This document shows, piece by piece, positions 1 through 11,373 of a stretch of DNA of 64,000 bases. A program made the translations under genes and the position numbers. Within the stretch, counting starts at the first letter, position 1, and the number at the start of each line of letters is the position of its first letter. A model generated the notes under the pieces. It saw only the letters and a list, made by a program, of their open reading frames with translations. It searched no databases and had not been told where the DNA came from. Origin of the DNA: Nannocystis pusilla (lineage in GTDB: Bacteria; Myxococcota_A; Polyangia; Nannocystales; Nannocystaceae); contig NZ_JAIRAU010000036.1 of NCBI RefSeq assembly GCF_020073745.1, positions 1 through 64,000 of the forward strand, given 5' to 3'.

Positions 1-198
1 ATGGCCGAGCGCCCGCTGCTCGACTTCGGCGCGGGCTACGTGCTCCGCTCGCTGGCCATGCTGCCGAAGCAGGGCTCGCGGGCGCCGTGGCGCCTGCGGA
101 TGAACTACCCGTCCGACCTCGTCAGCCTGCGCCTCGGGTCGGTGACCGACAGGGCGATGCGATTCTCGAGCCCGCCCCGGGCGAGCTCACTCGCATGA
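1..198 (+). CDS. C-terminal end of FAD/NAD(P)-dependent monooxygenase (partial)
   Basis: The gene enters from the left edge of the window and only its last 65 residues are visible. The stretch DFGAGYVLRSLAMLPKQG followed by APWRL and an NYPSDL segment is typical of the C-terminus of flavin-containing monooxygenases of the Baeyer-Villiger/FMO class, which oxidise small organic substrates with NADPH and O2. The nucleotide-binding domains lie outside the window, so substrate and exact subfamily cannot be judged. It converges on the lipoprotein gene that ends 7 bases downstream. Confidence 0.6.
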   Translation: MAERPLLDFGAGYVLRSLAMLPKQGSRAPWRLRMNYPSDLVSLRLGSVTDRAMRFSSPPRASSLA

Positions 199-205
199 GT
201 ATCGC

Positions 206-931
206 TCAGATGTCGCTGGCTGTGCCCTCCTCGTCGCACAGGGCGTCGGGCTCGTCGTCGGTCCAGCCGATCAGGCAGTCGAAGCGGGCCTCGAGGTCGG
301 GCTCGGCCTTGCAACCCTCGAAGTAGGCGGCGTCCTTGAGCCGGACCAGGCCGGCGCTGGTCTCCTCGCCGCCGAGGTCGAGCCACCACCACCGGCGCAT
401 CACGGCAGTGCGATCGGAGTCGACGATCGTGACCCACCCGCCGCTCGAGGTGAAGCCACCGTTGGAGGTGTAGCTCCACTCGGCGCCGAACCCGACCTCG
501 CCGGCGATCAGGCGATCGAGCGCGCAGTCGATCTTCTCCTCGCTGACGCCCGTGAACACGCATTCGCCGTCCCCGGTGTCGGGGTCGCCCCCCTCGCAGC
601 GGCCGTTGAGGATCCCGCACGAGCCCTTCACGCAGGAGTACGAGTCGGAGCCGAAGGACCACGTCTCGACGCACTCGCAGCGCGAATCGACCTCCATCGT
701 GGTGGTGCCGAGCGTGTCCTCGGTGGTGCCGGTGGCGTCCGTGGTGGTGGGCTCGATCGTGGTCGACGGAGCGCTGGCCCCGTCGGTGCCGGTGGTCGTG
801 CCGAGGGTCGCGTCGGTCGTGACGTCGGTGTCGGTGTCTTCGCCGTCCTTGCCCGGACAGCCGAGCGCGGCGCCGCAGACGAGGACCAGAAGAGCGGGCG
901 CCAGGGCGCCCTGGACGAATGTAATTCGCAT
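206..931 (-). CDS. Cys-rich lipoprotein with Thr-rich linker
   Basis: Predicted 241-residue exported lipoprotein of unknown function. After MRITF a hydrophobic segment leads to a lipobox ending in LGC at about residue 25. Residues 27-80 are a low-complexity Thr/Asp/Gly linker of the kind that tethers surface domains in this genome, and the rest is a Cys-containing domain (CEC, CVKGSCG). Start chosen at the ATG at 931 because it places the basic n-region directly before the hydrophobic core; an in-frame start 36 bases upstream (967) would add 12 residues. A two-unit 14-bp repeat element lies about 200 bp upstream. Confidence 0.7.
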   Translation of the reverse strand: MRITFVQGALAPALLVLVCGAALGCPGKDGEDTDTDVTTDATLGTTTGTDGASAPSTTIEPTTTDATGTTEDTLGTTTMEVDSRCECVETWSFGSDSYSCVKGSCGILNGRCEGGDPDTGDGECVFTGVSEEKIDCALDRLIAGEVGFGAEWSYTSNGGFTSSGGWVTIVDSDRTAVMRRWWWLDLGGEETSAGLVRLKDAAYFEGCKAEPDLEARFDCLIGWTDDEPDALCDEEGTASDI

Positions 932-1519
932 GCAGGGCGCGAGAGCAAAACCCGTACCGCGGGGCATTTTGCCGGAAGCGGCCTGCAGGGGCTGCTCCGG
1001 CGTGGTCGGGGAGCGTCCGGCGACGCACCGACCCGGGCACGCGTGTCAGGGGGAGCGAAGCCCCACGCGGGCGGGTCCACACGGGCAAGATGGCCCGACC
1101 GGTGCGCGGGGGAGGGGTGGGGTTTTTCGTATGCTCCAAAAGACATGTCTTGAGAATCAACCTGTACCGGCCGCGCCGGCAATATGATCATTCCGCAGGG
1201 GCACGCCGAATGAAGTGTTCCCCCTCCGTGGTATGACGATACGAGGAGCCGCTGAGCCCGGCTCGCTCGTCGCGCGCGAGCGCAAACCGCGAGCCTCTGC
1301 GTGACAAGCCGCTCATTCCGCGAGCGACAGCCGGGATCACCGACGTCTCGTTCATGCCAGTTCGCTGCAAGCGCATGGGGGATCTCCGTTCGGGGTCGCC
1401 GCGCTGCGAATGCGAGCCCCAGAGAGTGACGGCGATTGGGGGGTGATGAACCCAAAAGAACAGCTTCATCGTCGACCGAATTGCGCTAAGGTAGATGCAC
1501 ACGTCAAAGGAGCGACCAC
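932..1519. other. 588-bp intergenic region
   Basis: Divergent region between the lipoprotein (minus) and the DUF6289-like gene (plus). It contains the 14-bp repeat pair at 1132-1159 and a purine-rich ribosome binding site at 1505-1512. I see no convincing coding frame, tRNA or riboswitch in the rest. Confidence 0.5.
1132..1159. repeat. 14-bp direct repeat element, 2 units
   Basis: Two abutting 14-mers, TGCTCCAAAAGACA and TGTCTTGAGAATCA. They fit the window-wide pattern TG-YYY-N4-RRR-CA, with CATG at the junction. Upstream of the lipoprotein gene on the minus strand. Confidence 0.7.
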
Positions 1520-1756
1520 ATGCATAAAGCTGGATTCACCGCCCTCTTCCTGGCCTTCTTCGCCCTGGGAGCCCTGTTCTCCGCCCCCTCGGTGGAGGCG
1601 GCGAGCAACTGCACCTACTACAGCGACGCCAGCCGTACCACGGTCGTCGGCCAGTTCGGCTACGATTGCTGCAACAACAAGATCGCCTGGGGTAGCAAGA
1701 CGCAGTACTCGGCGTGCGGCGCCTGCTTCATCTGTTATCCCCCGCCCATCGAGTGA
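1520..1756 (+). CDS. Small secreted Cys-rich protein, DUF6289-like
   Basis: A 78-residue preprotein. Residues 1-27 are a clear Sec signal peptide ending in a VEA-type cleavage site. The mature part is about 50 residues with five cysteines (NCTYY, DCCNNK, ACGACFICYP) and a Pro-rich tail. The pattern Tyr-Ser-Asp-Ala, VVGQ-GYDCC and CGxCFxCYPPP matches the DUF6289 family of short secreted proteins found in myxobacteria and actinobacteria; their role is unknown. A good AAAGGAG ribosome binding site lies 8-14 bases before the ATG. A hairpin at 1823-1853 probably ends its transcript. Confidence 0.75.
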   Translation: MHKAGFTALFLAFFALGALFSAPSVEAASNCTYYSDASRTTVVGQFGYDCCNNKIAWGSKTQYSACGACFICYPPPIE

Positions 1757-1822
1757 GAGCAGGGCGACGCGCCGGCGTTTGTTGCAGAGGCCGGTCATTG
1801 CCCGTTGCGATCTCCTGGGGAG

Positions 1823-1853
1823 CAGGCGCCTTCGTCTTCGACGGAGGCGCCTG
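1823..1853 (+). terminator. Probable transcription terminator hairpin
   Basis: Perfect 9-bp arms (CAGGCGCCT and its complement) around a 13-base loop, starting about 65 bases after the DUF6289-like stop. There is no strong T tract, so termination may be inefficient or Rho-assisted. Confidence 0.45.
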
Positions 1854-2084
1854 TTGTCGTTGAATCGCTGAAATCCTGTTCGTGGCTCCGCTCCGTCCGC
1901 TGGTAGCGAGCGGGCGAGCCGAGCGAGGACAGCTCGTAGTGCTTCGCGGGCACCGGATGCCTCCGGCGATGCTGAGTGTGCGGTAGCTCATCGGGGCGGG
2001 CTGCGCTCCGAGAGCACGCGCCGTGGCTGGAGGCGAGAGGTCCTGCGAGGCGCTGTACGGACAGCAGCGGCCTGATTGGAGCGC

Positions 2085-2112
2085 TTGACAACCAATAAGC
2101 ATCGGCTTATAG
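2085..2112 (+). promoter_or_regulatory. Promoter with ArsR operator; predicted leaderless transcript
   Basis: TTGACA at 2085-2090, 16-base spacer, TTATAG at 2107-2112: a near-consensus housekeeping promoter. Initiation 6-8 bases after the -10 box falls on about 2119-2120, and the ArsR ATG is at 2120, so the mRNA is probably leaderless. A perfect inverted repeat ATAAGC-ATCG-GCTTAT (2095-2110) covers the spacer and -10 box, exactly where an autorepressing ArsR protein would bind. Confidence 0.8.
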
Positions 2113-2119
2113 GTTGCAC

Positions 2120-2449
2120 ATGCAGAGCGCGGCCGTGCTCGAGGACAAGATCTTCCAGGCGCTGGCGGACCCCAGTCGTCGGGCGATCTTCGAGTCGCTC
2201 ACGCGAGGCGAGGCGGCGGTGAAGGACCTCACCGCTCGCTTCGACATCTCGCAGCCGGCGGTCTCGCAGCACCTCGCCACCTTGAAGGACGCCGGCCTGG
2301 TCAACGGCCGGCGCGAGGGGCGGTGTGTCTACTACCGGGTGGAGCCAGGTGGAATGAAGCCGCTCATCGATTGGATCGCCCACTACCGTGCCTTCTGGAC
2401 GGAGCACGTCGATCGCCTTGACCAACTGTTGAAGAGGATGGACCCATGA
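2120..2449 (+). CDS. ArsR-family winged-helix transcriptional regulator
   Basis: A 109-residue ArsR-type repressor. Residues 8-25 (IFQALADPSRRAIFESL) are the family signature, and the recognition helix region is DISQPAVSQHLATLKDAGLV at about 40-60. No Cys metal-sensing motif such as ELCVCDL is present, so this is the non-metal subclass that usually partners SRPBCC proteins. It starts a four-gene cassette: its TGA overlaps the ATG of the SRPBCC gene (ATGA), giving translational coupling. Start set at ATG 2120 rather than a TTG two codons upstream, because that TTG lies before the predicted transcription start. Autoregulation through the overlapping inverted repeat is inferred. Confidence 0.9.
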   Translation: MQSAAVLEDKIFQALADPSRRAIFESLTRGEAAVKDLTARFDISQPAVSQHLATLKDAGLVNGRREGRCVYYRVEPGGMKPLIDWIAHYRAFWTEHVDRLDQLLKRMDP

Positions 2450-2886
2450 CTGTCACCGAGACGACCGCAAAGTCGCAGACCGAGTCCCTGTCGTTCGAGT
2501 TCGATCTGCAGCATTCGCCGGAGAAGGTGTGGCGGGCGCTCACCGACCCCGAGCTGCTCGCCGAGTGGCTCCTGCCCGTCATCGGTTTCAAGCCCGAGTC
2601 CGGCGCGGCGTTCATGTTCAAGACGCAGGCGTATCCCGGCTGGGACGGCACCGTGAACTGCGAGGTCCTCGAGGTCGAGGCGCCGCGGAAGATCAGCTAC
2701 ACGTGGCGCGTCCCCTTCCTCGACACCGTCGTGACCTTCACGCTCACGCCCACCGCCAGGGGGACCCTCCTGTCGCTCGTGCAGTCGGGCTTCAAGGCGG
2801 AGCAGAAGCAGGAATTCGGCGGCGCCCGCTACGGCTGGAAGATGATGGGCGGGAAGCTCGTCGAGCTGCTGCCGCGGATCGCATGA
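2446..2886 (+). CDS. SRPBCC (AHSA1/START-like) domain protein
   Basis: A 146-residue cytoplasmic helix-grip protein of the SRPBCC superfamily, which binds hydrophobic ligands in a central cavity. The diagnostic start of the domain is FEFDLQHSPEKVWRALTDPELLAEWLLP (residues 12-39), with a later WRVPFLDTVVTFTL strand and a long C-terminal helix. It is encoded directly after and overlapping the ArsR gene, the common ArsR-SRPBCC pairing. The ligand is not known; it may be the signal or the target of the cassette. Confidence 0.88.
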   Translation: MTVTETTAKSQTESLSFEFDLQHSPEKVWRALTDPELLAEWLLPVIGFKPESGAAFMFKTQAYPGWDGTVNCEVLEVEAPRKISYTWRVPFLDTVVTFTLTPTARGTLLSLVQSGFKAEQKQEFGGARYGWKMMGGKLVELLPRIA

Positions 2887-3090
2887 GCCTCGTGGCCTGT
2901 TGAATGACCACGCCCGGGTCGTGCGGCCCGGGCCTTCATGTGCCAGCGAGCGCCGAGGGTTTTCGTGCGCCTCGGCGACTCGCTGCGCTTCGTGACGCTC
3001 GGCGAGCAGGATGCGCTCGCCAGCAACAACTTCGTCGTACATGTGCGTGTGTCCGGGCCGCTCGCGGCTCGTTTTCCAGAGGAGGACGTG

Positions 3091-3318
3091 ATGAACTCGA
3101 ACAAGTGGATTCGGCAGACTCACCGCTGGGTGTCCATCGCCTTCACCGTGGCCGTCATCATCAACATCGCCGCCATGGGGCAGGGGGAGCCGGTCGTGTG
3201 GGTGGGCCTGCTGGCGTTGTTCCCGCTGATCTTGCTGCTGCTGACCGGTCTGTACCTGTTCGTGCTGCCGTATGCCGCCAGGTGGCGCGGGGCCGAGTCG
3301 GCGCGCGTCCGCGGATGA
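3091..3318 (+). CDS. Small two-helix membrane protein
   Basis: A 75-residue integral membrane protein with two hydrophobic helices (residues 13-30 and 38-60) and a basic C-terminus. Start chosen at ATG 3091 because an AGAGGAGG ribosome binding site lies 6-13 bases before it; the open frame extends upstream without a better signal. No family assigned. It sits between the SRPBCC and UvrA-like genes on the same strand and is probably part of that operon, perhaps a membrane partner of the ABC-type protein (inference). Confidence 0.7.
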   Translation: MNSNKWIRQTHRWVSIAFTVAVIINIAAMGQGEPVVWVGLLALFPLILLLLTGLYLFVLPYAARWRGAESARVRG

Positions 3319-3377
3319 CCCGGCGCAGTGGGGCCTCTTCACAGACCGCCGACGCTCGATATATAGAGGAGCCGAAC

Positions 3378-5768
<2,391 letters not shown>

Positions 5769-5794
5769 CTCGCCGAGAATTCGCGGAGCGCCGT

Positions 5795-5831
5795 CGTGGC
5801 GGTGCCGGCCCAGCGGGCCGTCACCGCCACG
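5795..5831. terminator. Bidirectional terminator hairpin
   Basis: Outer 10-bp arms CGTGGCGGTG / CACCGCCACG enclose an inner GGCCC-AGC-GGGCC stem. Lies between the convergent UvrA-like and beta-propeller genes. Confidence 0.6.
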
Positions 5832-5846
5832 CGTCGTCCGGGGCCT

Positions 5847-7991
5847 TCAATGGCCCGTCAACGGGATGGAGACGGCGGGGTGCGCGAGGTCGTCGAGGCT
5901 CGCCACGTTGACGAGATCGGGGGCGATCGAGAACACCCAGTCCTCCATGAACACCGAACGCTTGACCTTGGACGCGGAGTCCGTCCACCAATTGTTGCAC
6001 TTGCCGCTCCACGCCTGCGGCGTCTCGGGCTCCTCGTGCGGCACGCCGCCCAGCAGGGTGAACCCGCCGTCCACGGTCACGCGGTAGACCAGGAGACCGC
6101 TGAAGGTCATGAGGTCGCCGTACTCACCGCCGCCGCCGCCCTCGCAGATCGTCATGGGCACCGCGAGCAGGTCGCGCGCCTTGAAGTAGGTGAACGCCAG
6201 GTGATCGGTGGCGGCCTCCGAGGTCGAGCCGCGGGTGCCGATCACCTCCTTGTCCAGCACCTCGGGGTTCGCCAGATCGGACACGTCGATGACCTGCAGC
6301 TGGATGCCCTGGAACCACGCGAAGTCGCCCTGATCGTCGGCGTCGTAGCCCATGGTGAGGAGGTGGTCGCGGTCCATGAGGTGCATGTAGGTCGAGAAGC
6401 CCGGGATCTTGAGCTCGCCCTTGATGCCCGGCGCGGCGGGGTCGGCGAGGTCGAGCACGAACAGCGGGTCGGTCTTCTTGAACGTCACCACGAAGCCCAC
6501 GTCGCCGCGGAACCGCACCGAGCGGATGTCCTCGGTCGGGGCGATGTCGTCGATCCTGCCGATCTCCACCAGCCGCGAGCCCTGCTCCCTCAGCACCGAG
6601 ACGGTGCTGTGGACGTTCGGGTCCGGGAGGTACCCGCTGGTGGTGGCGATCCGGAACGCGCCGTGGTGCTCGTCCATCGCGAACTGGTTGAGGACCCGGC
6701 CCTTGACCACGCCGCTGGCCGCGTACTCCGCCGCGCCCCCGCCGGGAGCGAGCGCGAACTTGTGCACGGTGGTGGCGTCGGTCACGTCCTCCTCGAGCCC
6801 CGCGAACCACGCGTCGTCCGGGTCCCGCCAGTGCCGCACGGCGACGTAAAGCGAATCCTTGGTGCCGTACACCGCGCCGGGGCGGCTCATGATCGTGCTG
6901 GCCTCCACGGGGGTCTGCTCGCCGATGGCGAAGGACACCAGCGACAGGAAGCCGCGGGTGTCGCCGGTCTGCGCCAGGTACACCTCGCTGCATGACGACA
7001 GCGGGCCCCTCTTGATGTGAACCTTGTTCCCGACCAGGCGGGCGTCGGTGACCGACGGCAACAGCTTGGACAGGGGGGCCGCCTCGATGCGCTTGAGGTT
7101 GGCGAGGCGCACCTTCTCGAACAGCGCCTGCACCTCGGTCTGCGTGAAGCCGTCATCCTGCAGCCCGCAATACGTCTGCGGCAGGGAGTCTGGCCAGTAG
7201 GTCAGGCCCGGGACCTCGAGCTCGGGGAACACCACCGCGGTGTGGACGTCCTTGCCGACGCGCCGAGAATTCAGGTACGAGCCGTTGAACACCACCTCGC
7301 GGATCCGCCGCGGCCTGGCGCGATTGCTGATGTCCAGCACGGTGATCTGGAGCTTGTGCCCGTCGCCGGTGAAGTCGCAATCGTAGCCGTACGTACACTC
7401 GCCGTACCCGCCGTCGCCGACCATCTCGTCGAGGGAGGAGTAGATGACCGCCGTGTCCGCGTGGACGTACATCCGCCGCGGCGTACCCTTGATCTTGACG
7501 GAGGAGAGGGCGTGCGCCTGGGCGGCGGGCCAGGCGTCCAGCACCCGGAAGCGACCGTCGGCGAGGACGTACAGGTAGCCGCCGTCGTTCTTCACGAAGT
7601 CGGCCTCGTCGACGTCGGCCACCTGGGTATTGGTCTCCGAGTACTCGCTGGCCGCGTCGGACTCTTCCTCCTCCTCTTCTTCCTCTTCCTCCTCCTCCTC
7701 GCCGTAATTCTCGCAGGAGTAGGTGGCCGCGGCCATGGCCTCGGACAGGCTGGACTCCAGCTGCGCCTCCATGGCCTCGATGAGCCTGGCTTTGACGGTG
7801 CTGGCGACGTCCTCACACGAATCGGCGCGGACGAGCGCCGGCGATGCGCCGCCGCGCTCGGCCCTGTCGGCCTCTTCATCCGCCGCGACCTGGATGGACG
7901 CCTCGTCCCCCGGCGCCTCCCCGGCGCAGCCGATCGGCCACGCGGCCAGGAGTGTCAGGGGGAACACTTTGAACTCTCGTGACAGCAACAT
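5847..7991 (-). CDS. Beta-propeller domain lipoprotein
   Basis: A 714-residue exported protein. The N-terminus MLLSREFKVFPLTLLAAWPIGC is a lipoprotein-type signal with Cys at 22. Residues 98-110 are thirteen consecutive glutamates. From about 120 the protein matches the secreted beta-propeller family (Pfam Beta_propel type): TNTQVADVDEADFVKNDG, then repeated blades such as LQITVLDISN, SVRFRGDVGFVVTFKKTDPLFVLDL and QLQVIDVSDLANP. These proteins are surface or periplasmic with unknown ligands. The ATG at 7991 is preceded by a perfect AGGAGG. The upstream frame is open to 8318 but has no protein-like signal. Confidence 0.88.
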   Translation of the reverse strand: MLLSREFKVFPLTLLAAWPIGCAGEAPGDEASIQVAADEEADRAERGGASPALVRADSCEDVASTVKARLIEAMEAQLESSLSEAMAAATYSCENYGEEEEEEEEEEEEESDAASEYSETNTQVADVDEADFVKNDGGYLYVLADGRFRVLDAWPAAQAHALSSVKIKGTPRRMYVHADTAVIYSSLDEMVGDGGYGECTYGYDCDFTGDGHKLQITVLDISNRARPRRIREVVFNGSYLNSRRVGKDVHTAVVFPELEVPGLTYWPDSLPQTYCGLQDDGFTQTEVQALFEKVRLANLKRIEAAPLSKLLPSVTDARLVGNKVHIKRGPLSSCSEVYLAQTGDTRGFLSLVSFAIGEQTPVEASTIMSRPGAVYGTKDSLYVAVRHWRDPDDAWFAGLEEDVTDATTVHKFALAPGGGAAEYAASGVVKGRVLNQFAMDEHHGAFRIATTSGYLPDPNVHSTVSVLREQGSRLVEIGRIDDIAPTEDIRSVRFRGDVGFVVTFKKTDPLFVLDLADPAAPGIKGELKIPGFSTYMHLMDRDHLLTMGYDADDQGDFAWFQGIQLQVIDVSDLANPEVLDKEVIGTRGSTSEAATDHLAFTYFKARDLLAVPMTICEGGGGGEYGDLMTFSGLLVYRVTVDGGFTLLGGVPHEEPETPQAWSGKCNNWWTDSASKVKRSVFMEDWVFSIAPDLVNVASLDDLAHPAVSIPLTGH

Positions 7992-8314
7992 CTTGCGCCT
8001 CCTACTGTGAACAGACCGGACGCGGTCAGGCCCGCCGAGGTGTCCGCCCGCGTGCTCGCAATCGACATCGCCCGCGGCGACCCGCGGCTCTGGCCGCGCC
8101 GAGGCCCGGGCACGACGAGACGCACGCCCGGGGCGCGAGCCCGTCGAACCAGCAGCATCGGGTCGGCGATGCCACCAAAGATGTGATTCGTGCCCGGAGC
8201 CGTCCAGCGACCTCCGGTGCGAATTGCGTCGCTCGCGGGCCGCCTGCCCGTCCGCGGGCAGCGGTCGAGCACGGCTCGGTGACGCCGCCGCGGCGACCGC
8301 CGGCCCGGGGCGCC
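7992..8314. other. 323-bp intergenic region
   Basis: Separates two minus-strand lipoprotein genes. Apart from the AGGAGG of the beta-propeller gene (about 7998-8003) I see no hairpin, repeat or coding frame that I can support. Confidence 0.4.
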
Positions 8315-10114
8315 TCACTCGACGATGTCGACGGCGGGTTCATCGTCCTCCTCGGCCTCGCCGTCGGCTTCCTCGTCCTCGAGATCGGCGAGGCGCCCCG
8401 ACCGATCCAGGGGCGCGAGGCGCTCGGCCAGCGGCGGCTCGGGCAGCTCGACGAGGACGCCGGCGGGCAAATGGTCGAGCATGAACACGTAGGCGTTCAT
8501 GGCGTGGCAGACCGAGTCGGTGCGCACGTCGCGTTCGCGCGGGTTCCAGAACAGACCGCCCCGGGCCATGTCCGGGTCCGCGGCCACGAAGGAGTTCTCG
8601 GGCGAATAGGTGTACTGCATCAGCAGGCGGAACAGCAGGACGACGGCGCGGCGGAACCTGGCGCAGCCGTCGTGGTCGCTGTCCGGGCAATCGCGGTAGA
8701 GCTCGGACAGGACCTCGGCCAACCAGCCGTTGCCGCTGCTCGACAGCGAGGCCTGCCAGCGGCCGTGGCGGTAGACGTCGGCGGGATCGTCGATCTGCCG
8801 GGCGAGCAGCTCGTCCGCGCACGCGAACACGGCCTCGCGGATCGCGGGTTCGTCGCCGGCGCGCGCGTAGTCGAAGAGCGACAGGATCACCCACGAGCTC
8901 GAGATCGGGTTGGGCGAGCGATAGTCGTCACCGAGGTAACACCCCTCGCTCTCCACCCGGGCGAGCAGGCGGCCGGCCGTGCGCGCGGCGGCGTCGAGGT
9001 AGCGCGGGTCGGCGGTCGCCTCGTACAGGCGCGACAGCGCCGAGAGCACCTGGCCGGTGTACAGCAGCGATTCGCGGTCCGTCACGCTCCAGGCGGCGTT
9101 CGCGTCGAGGCGCAGCTCCGGTGTTACGCGCCCGTCGGCGTCCTGCATGATCAATAGCCAGTCGGCGGCCAGGCGGGCGGCGTCGAGGTACGCGTCGTCC
9201 CCGGTGAGGGCGTGCAGCGCGATCAAGGTGAAGATGGACTTGGAGGTGGTGCCGACGACGAACCGCGGCTCGCGCTCGTGTCGCTGCAGGTCCAGCGAGT
9301 AGTGAAACGCGCCGTGGCCGGGCTGGCCCGGGGCGAGGCGCTGCATCGACAGCAGGAACCCGGCCGCCCGCTCGATCGGCTGACGCAGGCTCTCGTCGCT
9401 ATCGTGGGCGTGGAGCGCGAGCAAGGTGTAGAGCGTCGAGGCGGTGTAGATCGTGTGCAGCCGGGCTTCAAAGCTGTCGGTGGGCGCGTGATAGTACTTG
9501 TGGACGCCGCCGAGCGACGGATCCATCACCCGCAGCAGGTACGCCTCGCCCTCGTCGATGCGCCGGCGCACCATGTGCCGGTCGAGCACGCGCGCCGGCA
9601 CCAGGCCGTTGACCAGCTCGACGCCCTCGCCCTCGTACTCGACCATGGCGTACGCGGAGTCGGTGAGCTCGACGACGAAGCGCGCCTGGGCCAGGCGCGA
9701 GCGGTCGGGGCCGGACGCCGCCAGGGCTCGCTCGGTGGCGGCCTTCAGGGCCGGGCACAGCTCGTGTTCGGCCGCGAACCCGCGCCCGACGACCGCGCCG
9801 CCGACGTACATCGCGACCGCGACGTGGAGCGGCTCGACCCCGGTCATGGACACGGGGCAGGCGACGTCCGGCTCGCGCGCGGCCACCTCGCGCACGAAGG
9901 CGACGACGCGGTCGCGAAATTCAGCATTGTCGAGCCCGGCGAGTTGCGCCCCGGCGCCGTCTCGCTCGCCCGGGTCGCAGGCCACGAAGAGGACCGCGGC
10001 GATCGCCAGCCATGCTGCAATCAGGCGCGGGCGTACGCGAGCGGCCGGGCGTTCGATGTCCCTGCAATCGACCAAGATGGGTTCTCGCGGCGGCACTTCC
10101 GGCCTCGCTTCCAT
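8315..10114 (-). CDS. Alpha/alpha-toroid lipoprotein (six-hairpin glycosidase-like)
   Basis: A 599-residue predicted lipoprotein. A basic stretch precedes a hydrophobic segment and lipobox LFVAC near residue 45. The body shows repeated helical hairpins of the kind seen in six-hairpin glycosidases, epimerases and prenyltransferase-like toroids: ALHALTGDDAYLDAARLAADWLL, LSALSRLYEATADPRYLDAA, LYTLLALHAHDSDESL. No catalytic signature can be assigned with confidence, so it is either an enzyme acting on envelope glycans or an inactive relative. The C-terminal 40 residues are extremely acidic. Start ATG 10114 is the most downstream start that still precedes the signal. Confidence 0.72.
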   Translation of the reverse strand: MEARPEVPPREPILVDCRDIERPAARVRPRLIAAWLAIAAVLFVACDPGERDGAGAQLAGLDNAEFRDRVVAFVREVAAREPDVACPVSMTGVEPLHVAVAMYVGGAVVGRGFAAEHELCPALKAATERALAASGPDRSRLAQARFVVELTDSAYAMVEYEGEGVELVNGLVPARVLDRHMVRRRIDEGEAYLLRVMDPSLGGVHKYYHAPTDSFEARLHTIYTASTLYTLLALHAHDSDESLRQPIERAAGFLLSMQRLAPGQPGHGAFHYSLDLQRHEREPRFVVGTTSKSIFTLIALHALTGDDAYLDAARLAADWLLIMQDADGRVTPELRLDANAAWSVTDRESLLYTGQVLSALSRLYEATADPRYLDAAARTAGRLLARVESEGCYLGDDYRSPNPISSSWVILSLFDYARAGDEPAIREAVFACADELLARQIDDPADVYRHGRWQASLSSSGNGWLAEVLSELYRDCPDSDHDGCARFRRAVVLLFRLLMQYTYSPENSFVAADPDMARGGLFWNPRERDVRTDSVCHAMNAYVFMLDHLPAGVLVELPEPPLAERLAPLDRSGRLADLEDEEADGEAEEDDEPAVDIVE

Positions 10115-10371
10115 GGTAGAGCCCGCGCACCCCCGCGATACCATTCATGGCAGGGGCGCGGCGAGTAGACTGCGCTGAATCGCAGGCTAGCGCCGGCCGG
10201 CGACGCGACAACCAGGCGCCGGGTGCGGCCTTGGAGCAGCCGACAGTGATCACATCGATCGCGCAGGATCGCGCGGCCCGCCTCCGCGGTGACCTCCAAC
10301 GGATGCAGCGATGCACGCGTCGCGCGCCGCGGTCGATCGATGGCAGCAGGCGAGCGACCGTGCGTCGGCGG

Positions 10372-11307
10372 TCAGGTCCTCGCGCGCGGCGGAGGCGGCG
10401 GGAGGCAGCCCGGCCACACGGCGAGGAATCGCTGCAGCGCCGCGACGAAGCTGCTGAGGCGGGCCGGCACGTGGCGGCCGTGGGCGTAGACCGCGTACAT
10501 CTGCTCGACGGCGGGGCAGTAGTCGTCGAGCACCGGGACGACGCGGCCCTCGGAGATCGCCGGCGCCGCGAGGTACTCGGGCAGCCGGGCGATCCCGCAG
10601 CCGGCGGCCGCGAGGTCGCGGATCAGCGGCCAGCTGTTGGCGGTGGCGTGGCGGTGCACGATCGCCGGGCGGCTCGCGCCTCGCACGAAGCGCCACGTGG
10701 TCGCCTCGCGGCGCGTGCCCATCACCAGGCATACGTGCTTCGCCAGCTCGCGCGGGTGGGTCGGCGTCCCGCGCCCGGCCAGGTACTCGCGGCTCGCCAC
10801 CAGGCGGTATTTGGTGGGCGCGCCGAGCTTGCGCGCCACCAGCGAGGCGCTCGCGGCCGGCTCGGCCTGGATCACGACGTCGAAGCCGTCGCGCAGCGGG
10901 TCGAGCTGACCGGCGGCGAGCTCGATCTCGACGTCGACGTGCGGGTGCTCCCGCGTGAACGACCCGAGCATGCGCCCCAACACGCCCTCGCCGAAGCCGC
11001 TCGGCGCGGCGATTCGCAGGCGGCCGCGCGCCTCGCCCCGGCGCTCCGTGACCGCGCGCTCGGCCTCGCTGACGACGTCGAGCCCGGCGCGGACCTGCTC
11101 GAAGTAACGCTCGCCCTCGTCGGTCAGGCGCACGCGCCGGGTCGTACGCTCGAACAGGCGGGTGCCGAGCCGCGCCTCGAGGCGGCTGACCTGCACGCTG
11201 ACCGTCGACACGGGCGCGGCCAGGGCGAGGGCGGCGGCGCGGAAGCTGCCGGTCTCGGCGACGCGGACGAACGCCTCGATGGCGGCGAAGTCGGGGCGGC
11301 TGTTCAT
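10372..11307 (-). CDS. LysR-family transcriptional regulator
   Basis: A 311-residue LysR regulator: N-terminal winged helix (FAAIEAFVRVAETGSFRAAA ... VSTVSVQVSRLEARLGTRLFERTTRRVRLT, residues 7-60) and a periplasmic-binding-protein-like effector domain from about 90. It is of the CrgA/YafC subgroup by its RLRIAAPSGFG start to the effector domain. Divergently transcribed from the glutathione S-transferase gene across a 66-bp gap containing an inverted repeat, so that gene is its likely target. Confidence 0.92.
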   Translation of the reverse strand: MNSRPDFAAIEAFVRVAETGSFRAAALALAAPVSTVSVQVSRLEARLGTRLFERTTRRVRLTDEGERYFEQVRAGLDVVSEAERAVTERRGEARGRLRIAAPSGFGEGVLGRMLGSFTREHPHVDVEIELAAGQLDPLRDGFDVVIQAEPAASASLVARKLGAPTKYRLVASREYLAGRGTPTHPRELAKHVCLVMGTRREATTWRFVRGASRPAIVHRHATANSWPLIRDLAAAGCGIARLPEYLAAPAISEGRVVPVLDDYCPAVEQMYAVYAHGRHVPARLSSFVAALQRFLAVWPGCLPPPPPRART

Positions 11308-11312
11308 GGCGC

Positions 11313-11345
11313 TGAACAGATTGATCAATCGGCCGGGATTGTTCA
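11313..11345. promoter_or_regulatory. Putative LysR operator between divergent genes
   Basis: TGAACA (11313-11318) and TGTTCA (11340-11345) form a perfect inverted repeat flanking the 10-bp palindrome ATTGATCAAT (11320-11329). This is the expected position for the LysR binding site controlling the transferase. Confidence 0.55.
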
Positions 11346-11373
11346 AGCCGGCGCGGCGGCGTAGACCGGGCCC

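Noticed and set aside
2114..2119. TTG as the start of the ArsR gene
   Set aside because: It lies before the predicted transcription start at about 2119; the ATG at 2120 fits a leaderless transcript.
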